This document shows, piece by piece, positions 1 to 5,457 of a DNA stretch of 5,457 nt; positions within the stretch are counted from its first letter, which is position 1; each line of letters starts with the position of its first letter. The position numbers were made by a program, and so were the translations under genes. The notes beneath the pieces were generated by a model. It was not told the DNA's origin, did no database searches, and was given only the letters and a program-made list of their open reading frames with translations. The DNA comes from Phenylobacterium sp. (GTDB taxonomy: Bacteria > Pseudomonadota > Alphaproteobacteria > Caulobacterales > Caulobacteraceae), in NCBI GenBank assembly GCA_028290925.1, contig JAQGIX010000092.1:1-5457 (forward strand), given 5' to 3'.

Positions 1-1275
1 GACGTCGTCGGCCACCAGCAGCGCGCCTGACTTGTCCACCGTGACGCCGACCGGCCGCCCGAGCGCGTCGCCGTCGTCGTTGACGAAGCCGGTCAGGATG
101 TCCTCGGTCTCTCCGGCCGGCATGCCCTTGTCGAATGGGACGAACACCACCTTGTAGCCGCTGCGCGGCTTGCGGTTCCAGGAGCCGTGCTGGCCGATGA
201 AGGCGCCATTCACGTAGCGCTTGGGCAGCAGGTCGCCCTGGTAGAACACCAGCCCCAGCGAGGCGGTGTGCGGCCCCAGCGCATAGTCCGGCGCGATGGC
301 CTTGGCGACCAGGTCCGGGCGCTGCGGCTGCACCCGACCATCGACGTGCTGGCCGTAGTAGCTGTAGGGCCAGCCATAGAAGCCGCCGTCCTTGACGCTG
401 GTCATGTAGTCGGGCGGCAGGTCCGCGCCGATCTCGTCGCGCTCGTTGACCGCGGTCCACATGGCCCCGGTCGCCGGCTCGAAATCGAGGCCGTTCGGAT
501 TGCGCAGGCCCGAGGCGAAGATGCGCGTGCGGCCCGAGGCGATGTCGTACTCCCAGATCGCCGCCCGGCCGGCCTCGGCCGCCATGCCGTTGTCGCCGAT
601 GTTCGAGTTGGAGCCGACGGTGGCGTAGAGCTTGGTCCCGTCCCGGCTGGCGACCAGGTTCTTGGTCCAGTGGTGGTTGATCGGCCCGCCCGGCAGGTCG
701 AACACCTTCTCGCCGGCGCCCTGAACCGCCGTCGCGCCTGCCGTGTAGGGGAATTTCACCACGCCGTTGTCGTTGGCCACATAGAGCGTGTCGCCGACCA
801 GGGCCATGCCGAACGGCCGGGTGAGCCCCTGGGCGAACAAGGTCTTGGTCTCCGCCAGGCCGTCGCCGTTGGCGTCGCGCAGCAGGTAGATCTTGTTGGG
901 GCTGGGCTTCTCCGCGCCCACCCGCTTCATGATGATCTTGGCGGCGATGGCCTCGATGCCCTTCGAGGTATGGTCCGCCGGGCTCGGCTCGGAGGCCGAT
1001 TCCGAGACCAGCACGTCGCCGTTCGGCAGCACATAGGCCCAGCGCGGATGGTCGAGGCCTTCGGCGAAGCGGGTGACCGTGAAGCCCGGCGGGGCCTTGG
1101 GCGCGGCGCCGGCCGGCCAACCCACCGCCTTGGGGGTGTCGAACATCGGCAGGATGGACCTCTGCGGCGCCGGCAGCGGCGGGTTCGGCCCGAAGCCGGC
1201 CAGCGGATCGGGCGAGCCCTTCGCCTGACAACCGGCGATGACGAGGGCTGTGGCGGCGAGCAGGACGGTGCGCAT
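1..1275 (-). CDS. PQQ-dependent sorbosone/glucose dehydrogenase-type lipoprotein (3' end cut off by window)
   Basis: The frame is open from the ATG at 1275 to the window edge: 425 codons with no stop. The protein belongs to the soluble glucose/L-sorbosone dehydrogenase group, beta-propeller enzymes that oxidise sugars or other alcohols/aldehydes in the periplasm with PQQ. Visible family signatures are a calcium-site-like DANGDG (134-139), NHHW at 200-203 in the region where the family keeps its active-site His, NERDEIG (277-283), GWPYSYYG (301-308) and QHGSWNR (362-368). The N-terminus is a lipoprotein signal with lipobox IAGC; Cys16 would be lipidated, and Gln at +2 does not signal inner-membrane retention. 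GGAGA lies 8 bases before the ATG, which supports the start. The sequence ends in LLVADD, normally close to the C-terminus of this family, so probably only about 10-20 residues are missing unless a cytochrome c domain follows. The family is clear; substrate and electron acceptor are not. Confidence 0.9.
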   Translation of the reverse strand, partial: MRTVLLAATALVIAGCQAKGSPDPLAGFGPNPPLPAPQRSILPMFDTPKAVGWPAGAAPKAPPGFTVTRFAEGLDHPRWAYVLPNGDVLVSESASEPSPADHTSKGIEAIAAKIIMKRVGAEKPSPNKIYLLRDANGDGLAETKTLFAQGLTRPFGMALVGDTLYVANDNGVVKFPYTAGATAVQGAGEKVFDLPGGPINHHWTKNLVASRDGTKLYATVGSNSNIGDNGMAAEAGRAAIWEYDIASGRTRIFASGLRNPNGLDFEPATGAMWTAVNERDEIGADLPPDYMTSVKDGGFYGWPYSYYGQHVDGRVQPQRPDLVAKAIAPDYALGPHTASLGLVFYQGDLLPKRYVNGAFIGQHGSWNRKPRSGYKVVFVPFDKGMPAGETEDILTGFVNDDGDALGRPVGVTVDKSGALLVADDV

Positions 1276-1390
1276 CTCGGGCTTCTCCAGGGACGGTCGA
1301 TTCAAGGGTAGGGGGCGGGCAAAAGCGCAACTATTCGCGTGGCCGCGGGGTTCTATCTTCGAGGGCTGAACGTTCGTAATCGGACATCAA
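1276..1390. promoter_or_regulatory. Divergent intergenic region between the two lipoprotein genes
   Basis: These 115 bases separate two genes read outward, so promoters for both should lie here. I see no convincing -35/-10 pair on either strand. On the minus strand TTGCGC is followed 14 bases later by TACCCT, a poor match. Near the plus-strand gene there is a perfect 8-base palindrome, GAACGTTC, at 1368-1375, and an outer GTTC at 1350-1353. The palindrome could be an operator half or chance. The leader of the plus-strand gene has only a weak GGA (1382-1384), 6 bases before its ATG. Confidence 0.35.
1284..1288 (-). promoter_or_regulatory. Ribosome binding site of the PQQ dehydrogenase
   Basis: The minus strand reads GGAGA here, 8 bases before the ATG at 1275. 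This is a good Shine-Dalgarno match and fixes the start that gives an intact lipoprotein signal peptide. Confidence 0.6.
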
Positions 1391-1717
1391 ATGAAAAGAG
1401 CTCTTCTGGTCGTGACCGCCGCGCTGGCGTTGTCCGCCTGCGCTGACAACATGGGCTACGGCCCCTACTTCGGCGGCGAGAGGGCCTACTACGACGACTA
1501 CTACGGCCCCTTCTACAACGGCTACTGGGGCCGCGACGGCGGCTTCTACTATTCCGGCGGACGGGGTCGTCCCTATATCCGCGACGAGGCCAATCACTTC
1601 CGCCACGACATGCCGGGTGGCGGCTTCCATGGCGTCCGGACCCATTCGGGCTGGGTCGGCGGCCACGGCGGCGGCCATGGCGGCCATGGCGGCGGGCAGC
1701 ACCACGGCGGCCACTAG
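1391..1717 (+). CDS. Small Tyr-rich, Gly/His-tailed lipoprotein of unknown function
   Basis: This encodes a 108-residue exported protein. The N-terminus has Lys2-Arg3, a hydrophobic stretch and the lipobox LSAC, with Cys17 as the lipidation site. Ala at +2 suggests transport to the outer membrane rather than inner-membrane retention. Residues 23-62 hold 11 tyrosines plus several Gly, Phe and Trp, in patterns such as YYDDYYGPFYNGYW (33-46). NHFRH (68-72) follows, and the last 19 residues (90-108) are only Gly, His and one Gln, with six His. I see no catalytic motif or known domain. Similar short Tyr/Gly/His-rich lipoproteins occur in Caulobacteraceae and other alphaproteobacteria and are annotated as hypothetical. 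The His tail could bind metal ions and the aromatic middle could bind surface polymers, but both are guesses. The gene is divergent from the PQQ dehydrogenase and 85 bases before the ACAD operon, so it may be its own unit. The signal peptide makes a real gene very likely despite the weak ribosome site. Confidence 0.8.
   Translation: MKRALLVVTAALALSACADNMGYGPYFGGERAYYDDYYGPFYNGYWGRDGGFYYSGGRGRPYIRDEANHFRHDMPGGGFHGVRTHSGWVGGHGGGHGGHGGGQHHGGH
1658..1714 (+). repeat. Tandem 9-base GGCGGCCAY repeat coding for Gly-Gly-His
   Basis: The unit GGCGGCCAC or GGCGGCCAT occurs at 1658-1666, 1670-1678, 1679-1687 and 1706-1714, separated by short Gly/Gln/His codons. All copies are in the same frame and encode the Gly-Gly-His units of the lipoprotein tail, which ends right at the stop codon. 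Repeats of this kind can change length by replication slippage. Confidence 0.7.
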
Positions 1718-1719
1718 GT

Positions 1720-1734
1720 CCCGCGGGCCGCGGG
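1720..1734. repeat. 7-base inverted repeat after the lipoprotein gene
   Basis: CCCGCGG (1720-1726) and CCGCGGG (1728-1734) are reverse complements with one base between them, 3 bases after the lipoprotein stop codon. As RNA only about 5 pairs around a 5-base loop could form. There is no T-tract, so an intrinsic terminator is not supported. Confidence 0.3.
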
Positions 1735-1744
1735 GAGGGTGACG

Positions 1745-1770
1745 CTGGGGCGCCGTTGCGCGGGCGCCAG
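1745..1770 (+). terminator. Possible GC-rich hairpin between lipoprotein and ACAD operon
   Basis: CTGGGGCGCC (1745-1754) can pair with GGCGCCAG (1763-1770) around an 8-base loop, giving 8 pairs with a two-base GG bulge. No run of T follows, so it is a weak terminator candidate at best. The same stretch could instead be an operator or part of the ACAD operon leader. A very weak promoter-like pair, TTGCGC at 1756 and GCTGTGCT at 1777-1784, overlaps it and resembles the Caulobacter housekeeping spacing only loosely. Confidence 0.25.
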
Positions 1771-1791
1771 AAACCCGCTGTGCTGGCCGCG

Positions 1792-1795
1792 GGAG
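1792..1795 (+). promoter_or_regulatory. Ribosome binding site of the first ACAD gene
   Basis: GGAG lies 7 bases before the ATG at 1803 and supports this start, which also matches the usual N-terminal helix of acyl-CoA dehydrogenases. Confidence 0.6.
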
Positions 1796-1802
1796 AACGA
1801 CC

Positions 1803-2981
1803 ATGGATCTGACGCTGACGCCTGAGATGGCGGCGTTCCGGGACGAGGTGCGGGCGTTCCTGGAGGCGCATGCGGACGACTACGCGGGCGGCGCGCCCAA
1901 GGATGCGAAGGCCTGGCAGAAGCGCCTGATCGACAATGGCTACGCGGCGCGCACCATCCCGCGCGAATACGGCGGCTATGGCGCCGAGCCGGACATCCTG
2001 AAGTCGCGGATCATCGCAGAGGAATTCATGCGGGCCGAGGCGCCGCGCGGCCTCGCCGGCCAGGGCGTCTCCATGCTGGTGCCGACCCTGCTGGAAGTCG
2101 GCTCCGAAGAGCAGAAGTGGCAGTGGATCGGCCCGACGCTGCGCGGCGAGGTGGTCTGGTGCCAGGGCTACTCCGAGCCCGGCGCGGGCTCGGACCTGGC
2201 CAGCCTGCAGACCAAGGCCGTCGAGGACGGCGACGACTTCCTGATTTCCGGATCCAAGATCTGGACGAGCACGGCGCAGCTGGCGGACATGATCTTCTGC
2301 CTGGTGCGCACCGAGCCGGAGGCCGCCAAGCATGAGGGCATCAGCTACATCCTGTTCTCCATGAAGACGCCCGGCATCGAGGTCCGTCCGCTGACGACCA
2401 TGACCGGCCAGGCGGAGTTCAACGAGGTGTTCTTCACCGACGTCCGCGTGCCCAAGGCCAATGTGGTGGGCGGGCGCGGGCGGGGCTGGTTCGTGGCCAA
2501 CACCACGCTGAAGCATGAGCGCGGCATGCTGGGCGATCCCAACGCCACCGAGGCCAGGCTCAATTCGCTGATCGAGCTGATGAAGGCGGAGACGGTGGGG
2601 GCCGAGCGGATCATCGACAACCCGATCTTCCGCGACCGGCTGATGCAGCTGCAGGCCCGCGTCTTCTCGATGAAGTTCAACGGGCTTCGCCTGCTGACCG
2701 CGGCGCAGGCGGGCGAGAATTCGGGCCTCGCGGGCTTGGTCGTCAAGCTGCAGGGCTGCGAGCTCAACCACCAGATCGCGGCGCTGGCGATCGACGCGCT
2801 GGGCGAGCTCGGGATCCTCTACCACGACGGGCCGCATCTCAGGGCCAAGGGCGGCTGGCAGCGCAACTACATGTTCGATCTCGGCCTGATCATCGGCGGC
2901 GGCACGGCCCAGATCCAGAAGAACATCATCGCCGAGCGGGGCTTGGGGCTGCCGCGCGAACCCAGCCCGGCGAAGGGGTAG
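1803..2981 (+). CDS. Acyl-CoA dehydrogenase, catalytic (alpha-type) subunit of a probable heteromeric enzyme
   Basis: This 392-residue flavoprotein should introduce an alpha,beta double bond into an acyl-CoA in the cytoplasm, passing electrons to electron-transfer flavoprotein. It has the normal three-part ACAD layout: an N-terminal helical domain (about 1-115), a middle beta domain with YSEPGAGSD (123-131) and GSKIWTS (150-156), and a C-terminal helical domain. Glu239 in LKHERG (236-241) aligns with the catalytic Glu of isovaleryl-CoA dehydrogenase (Glu254 there). The alternative catalytic site, the YEGT of medium-chain enzymes, is replaced by GGGT (365-368), followed by AQIQKN. The usual flavin motif R-x-Q-F-G-x-x-I-x-x-x-Q is absent; that region instead reads DNPIFRDRL (272-280). 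This resembles FadE26/FadE17-type subunits, which need a partner. The partner is probably the next gene, 5 bases downstream. A homomeric enzyme is less likely because of the missing flavin motif. The physiological substrate is unknown. Confidence 0.9.
   Translation: MDLTLTPEMAAFRDEVRAFLEAHADDYAGGAPKDAKAWQKRLIDNGYAARTIPREYGGYGAEPDILKSRIIAEEFMRAEAPRGLAGQGVSMLVPTLLEVGSEEQKWQWIGPTLRGEVVWCQGYSEPGAGSDLASLQTKAVEDGDDFLISGSKIWTSTAQLADMIFCLVRTEPEAAKHEGISYILFSMKTPGIEVRPLTTMTGQAEFNEVFFTDVRVPKANVVGGRGRGWFVANTTLKHERGMLGDPNATEARLNSLIELMKAETVGAERIIDNPIFRDRLMQLQARVFSMKFNGLRLLTAAQAGENSGLAGLVVKLQGCELNHQIAALAIDALGELGILYHDGPHLRAKGGWQRNYMFDLGLIIGGGTAQIQKNIIAERGLGLPREPSPAKG
2973..2978 (+). promoter_or_regulatory. 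Ribosome binding site of the second ACAD gene, inside the first
   Basis: AAGGGG lies in the last codons of the upstream gene, 8 bases before the ATG at 2987. With only 5 bases between stop and start, translation of the two subunits is probably coupled, which would favour equal amounts of each. Confidence 0.45.
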
Positions 2982-2986
2982 GGACC

Positions 2987-4069
2987 ATGCGGTTCGCCCT
3001 CTCCCAAGAACAACGGATGTTGCAGGATAGTCTCGCCCGCACCCTCGCCGAGGCGAGCTCGCTGGAGCGGGTGCGGCGTTTCGCCGGCGACCCGAAGGAC
3101 AAGGGCGCCGACATCTGGCAGGCCATGGCGGAGTTCGGCCTGGCCGGGATCGTGGTCCCCGAGGCGTTCGGCGGCCTTGGCCTGGGCCTGCTGGAGGCGG
3201 CGCTCGCCTCCGAGGCGCTGGGCGCGGCGGTGGCGCCGGTGGCCTTCATGGGCGTGGTGCTGGCGCCGATCGCCCTGATGCGCGGCGGGTCGGAAGCGCA
3301 GCGGGCGGAATGGCTGCCGAAGCTGGCCTCGGGCGAGGTCATGGCGGCGGCGGCGATCTCCGAGCCCATCGCGGGCCCTCGCGACGGCGCCGGGGTGACG
3401 GCGGCCGACGGCAAGCTCAACGGCAAGGCGCTCTTCGTGCCGGGCGGCCTGGCGGCCGGCCTGATCGTGGCGGCCGACCGGACCGGCGGCCTGCACCTGG
3501 TGCGCGGCGACGCCGCCGGCCTGACGCGCACGCTGATGCCCGGGATCGACGAGACGCGGCGGCTGGCGGAGCTGAGCTTTATCGACACCCCGGCCGAGCC
3601 GCTGGTCTCGAACGAGGCGCTCGGGGCCTTGCGCGACGCCGCCTGGGTGATCCTCGCGGCGGACACCCTGGGCGCATCCCAGGTCATGCTCGACAAGGCC
3701 GTCGCCTACGCCAAGGAGCGGCGGCAGTTCGGGCGGGTGATCGGCTCCTTCCAGGCGGTGAAGCACCTGTGCGCCGAGATGGCCGCCGAGCTGGAGCCGG
3801 CCCGGGCGCTGGTCTGGTACGCCGCCTACGCCTTCGACCACGCGCCGGACGAGGCCTCGCTGATGGCGGCGCACGCCAAGGCGCACCTCTCCGAGATCAG
3901 CCGCTTCATCGCCCGCACCTCGACGGAGGTGCACGGCGGCATCGGCATGACCGACCTCCTGGGCCTGCACTACTGGTTCAAGCGCATCGGGATGAACCGC
4001 CAGCTGCTGGGCGGGCCGGAGAAGGTCCGCGAGATGGCGGCCCGCGCGCAGGGGCTCATCCCGGCCTAG
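2987..4069 (+). CDS. Acyl-CoA dehydrogenase, non-catalytic (beta-type) partner subunit
   Basis: This 360-residue protein is a shorter ACAD relative. It keeps the flavin-binding stretch RRQFGRVIGSFQ (245-256) and HGGIGMT (316-322), both typical of the C-terminal helical domain. The middle domain is shortened and its motif is degenerate: ISEPIAGPRDG (124-134) in place of the usual EPGAGSD. Both known catalytic-base positions are empty: Ala219 aligns with the isovaleryl-type Glu, counting back 26 residues from Arg245, and Gly342 in LGGP aligns with the medium-chain-type Glu. It therefore probably cannot act alone, and instead completes the flavin site of the subunit encoded immediately upstream, as in FadE27/ChsE5-type beta subunits of alpha2beta2 ACADs. 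It follows its partner with a 5-base gap. Its stop codon overlaps that of the convergent amidase gene. The family is certain; the beta-subunit role is an inference from residues and gene order. Confidence 0.87.
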   Translation: MRFALSQEQRMLQDSLARTLAEASSLERVRRFAGDPKDKGADIWQAMAEFGLAGIVVPEAFGGLGLGLLEAALASEALGAAVAPVAFMGVVLAPIALMRGGSEAQRAEWLPKLASGEVMAAAAISEPIAGPRDGAGVTAADGKLNGKALFVPGGLAAGLIVAADRTGGLHLVRGDAAGLTRTLMPGIDETRRLAELSFIDTPAEPLVSNEALGALRDAAWVILAADTLGASQVMLDKAVAYAKERRQFGRVIGSFQAVKHLCAEMAAELEPARALVWYAAYAFDHAPDEASLMAAHAKAHLSEISRFIARTSTEVHGGIGMTDLLGLHYWFKRIGMNRQLLGGPEKVREMAARAQGLIPA

Positions 4070-5457
4070 GCGTGCGCCGGCGGGACGCGCTGCGCCCAGG
4101 GTTGGGCGGCTTCCAGCTCATAGGCCAGCTCGAACAGCATCCGCTCCTGGCCGGCCCGGGCCGAGAACATGGTCCCTATGGGCAGTGCTTCCTCGGTCCA
4201 GAACAGCGGCACGCTCATGGTCGCGGCGCCGGCGATGTTGTGCAGCGGGGTGTAGCCCACATACTCCTTCAGCCGGCCGACCAGGGTGTCGAAGGGCACG
4301 CTCGGCCCGACTTCCCCGAGCTTCGCCGCGGGCGTCGAGAGCACCGGCGAGAGCACCACGTCGAACTGGTGGGCCGGGAACCAGGTGTCATAGGCGAGCG
4401 CGTCGGCCTCCAGCCGCTGCATCGCGGCGGGCAAGGCGTCCGGCGCCGCCTTCCGGAACATCTCGACCATGCCCAGGCTGAAGGGCTCCATCAGGCTCGC
4501 GTCCGGCGCGCGGCCGGCGGCCCGTGCGACCTCCGCCGCATCCTGCGCCGCGCCGGCCGCCCACAGCAGCAGGAAGTCGTCGATGAACTGCGCGCCGTCG
4601 TCCGGCCAGTGGGTCGGCTCCACGTGGTGGCCGAGGCTCGCCACCAGCCTGGCGGCGCTCATGGTGGCGGCGAAGACCTCCGGCGAGGGGCTGTGGCCCA
4701 TGCCGTTCTCCATCAGCAATCCTATGCGCAGCCGCCGCTTCGAGGGCGCGGTCACCAGGCCCACGGGCGCATAGCGGGCGCCGGCCGCGGCGTCCTCGGT
4801 GAGCGCGAACAGGGCCGCCGAATCCCGGACGCTGCGCGACAGCACGTGGCGGGCGCTGAGGTCGGAGATCTTGGTCTCGTCGCGCGTGCCGATCATCCTG
4901 CCGCGGGACGGCTTCAGCCCGAACAGGCCGCAGTTTGAGGCCGGGATGCGGATCGAGCCGCCGCCGTCGCTCGCCTGGGCGACGGGGACGACGCCCGAGG
5001 CGACGGCGGCCGCCGCCCCGCCCGAGGAGCCGCCGGAGGACCGCGTCAGGTCCCAGGGATTGTGCGTTGCGCCGGTGGCCAGGGGCTCGGTGGTCGGCAG
5101 GAAGCCGAACTCCGGCGTCGCCGACTTGCCGAGGATCACCAGGCCCGCGCGGTCGAAGGCCGAGATGTAGGGCGTCTGGCTGGTGGCTGGCGGCCGCAGC
5201 GACCCCGAGCGCGATCCGGCGCGGGTGGGCAGGCCGGCGTAGTCTTCCAGGTCCTTGATCAGGAACGGCACGCCGCCGAACGGGCCGGCGGGCGACCCCG
5301 TCTTGGCCTTGGCGATCGCCCGGTCGAAGTCCGAGTTGACGATGAAATTGAGGACCGGCTGCAGGGCCTCGGCGCGGGCGATGGCGGCCTGGACCACTTC
5401 GGCGGCGCTCACCTCGCCGCGCCTGATCATGGCGGCGGTCTGGGTGGCGTCGGGCCA
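4066..5457 (-). CDS. Amidase-signature family hydrolase (5' end cut off by window)
   Basis: The frame is open from the window edge to the stop at 4066-4068, giving 463 visible residues. It is an amidase-signature enzyme, hydrolysing a C-N amide bond with a Ser-cisSer-Lys triad. Counting from the internal Met at 5430, the triad is Lys59 (in GVPFLIKD), Ser135 (in GGSSGG) and Ser159 (in SDGGGSIR); the 76- and 24-residue spacings fit the family. The C-terminal YTPLHNIAGAATMSVPL (393-409) resembles 6-aminohexanoate-cyclic-dimer hydrolase-like and related bacterial amidases rather than GatA, and no gatB or gatC is nearby. The Met at 5430 is probably not the start: the nine codons before it read WPDATQTAA, matching the DATG-x-AELVRRGEVS N-terminus common in these amidases, and no ribosome site precedes it. 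I see no signal peptide, but the true N-terminus is missing. It converges on the ACAD operon. Substrate unknown. Confidence 0.9.
   Translation of the reverse strand, partial: WPDATQTAAMIRRGEVSAAEVVQAAIARAEALQPVLNFIVNSDFDRAIAKAKTGSPAGPFGGVPFLIKDLEDYAGLPTRAGSRSGSLRPPATSQTPYISAFDRAGLVILGKSATPEFGFLPTTEPLATGATHNPWDLTRSSGGSSGGAAAAVASGVVPVAQASDGGGSIRIPASNCGLFGLKPSRGRMIGTRDETKISDLSARHVLSRSVRDSAALFALTEDAAAGARYAPVGLVTAPSKRRLRIGLLMENGMGHSPSPEVFAATMSAARLVASLGHHVEPTHWPDDGAQFIDDFLLLWAAGAAQDAAEVARAAGRAPDASLMEPFSLGMVEMFRKAAPDALPAAMQRLEADALAYDTWFPAHQFDVVLSPVLSTPAAKLGEVGPSVPFDTLVGRLKEYVGYTPLHNIAGAATMSVPLFWTEEALPIGTMFSARAGQERMLFELAYELEAAQPWAQRVPPAHA

Noticed and set aside
187..1311. 374-codon open frame on the plus strand
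   Set aside because: It is antisense to the PQQ dehydrogenase, and its translation is Arg/Gly/Val-rich with no family motif. In GC-rich DNA the strand opposite a real gene commonly stays open.
1350..1375. LexA-like site in the divergent intergenic region
   Set aside because: GTTC and GAAC elements are present, but the alphaproteobacterial SOS box needs a direct GTTC-N7-GTTC repeat. Here the spacing and orientation do not fit.
1341..1796. Three copies of GGCCGCGGG (near 1341, 1727 and 1785) as a possible repeated operator
   Set aside because: The copies are short and pure GC, differ in context and are irregularly spaced. They are expected by chance at this base composition.
1353..2837. 494-codon open frame on the minus strand
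   Set aside because: It crosses the lipoprotein gene, the intergenic gap and the first ACAD gene antisense, and its translation is low-complexity and Arg-rich. The plus-strand genes have clear family motifs.
2867..3970. 367-codon open frame on the minus strand
   Set aside because: It is antisense to the ACAD pair, His/Arg/Gly-rich and without recognisable motifs; a composition artefact.
3310..4938. 542-codon open frame on the plus strand
   Set aside because: It is out of frame with the second ACAD gene and then antisense to the amidase. Its extreme Arg/Gly/Ala content shows it is a shadow, despite being the longest frame present.
4066..5457. GatA subunit of the aspartyl/glutamyl-tRNA amidotransferase
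   Set aside because: The amidase signature is shared, but the C-terminal region matches stand-alone amidases, and no gatB or gatC gene is adjacent in the visible sequence.

Overview
The window is GC-rich (roughly 70% by eye), gene-dense and bacterial. Codon third positions are almost all G or C. The small Tyr/Gly/His-rich lipoprotein resembles ones I know from Caulobacteraceae, so a Caulobacter/Phenylobacterium-type alphaproteobacterium is my best guess. That is an inference from composition and gene style; there is no rRNA or marker gene to settle it.

Layout: (1) 1-1275, minus strand, is a PQQ-dependent sorbosone/glucose dehydrogenase-type lipoprotein whose last residues lie beyond the left edge. 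(2) 1276-1390 is a short divergent intergenic region. (3) 1391-1717, plus strand, is a 108-residue lipoprotein with a Tyr-rich middle and a Gly/His-rich tail. (4) 1718-1802 is a short GC-rich gap with two inverted repeats. (5) 1803-2981 and 2987-4069, plus strand, are two acyl-CoA dehydrogenase (ACAD) genes separated by 5 bases. (6) 4066-5457, minus strand, is an amidase-signature hydrolase that converges on the second ACAD gene and runs off the right edge, so its true start is outside the window.

The most informative feature is the ACAD pair. The first subunit carries a candidate catalytic Glu and the acyl-CoA/flavin-contact motif of the middle domain, but lacks the usual Arg-Gln-Phe-Gly flavin motif. 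The second has that flavin motif but neither of the two known catalytic Glu positions, and its middle-domain motif is degenerate. This is the pattern of obligate alpha2beta2 ACADs known from actinobacterial steroid side-chain and ring catabolism (FadE26-FadE27/ChsE4-ChsE5 and relatives). The two genes therefore probably encode one enzyme acting on a bulky or branched acyl-CoA, perhaps from a steroid, terpenoid or similar compound. The substrate cannot be read from this window.

The other genes show no clear pathway link to the ACAD pair. The two lipoproteins are exported and share an upstream region. The amidase is on the opposite strand and shares only its stop codon region with the ACAD operon. 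I do not see a mobile element, CRISPR array, RNA gene or evident undescribed system.
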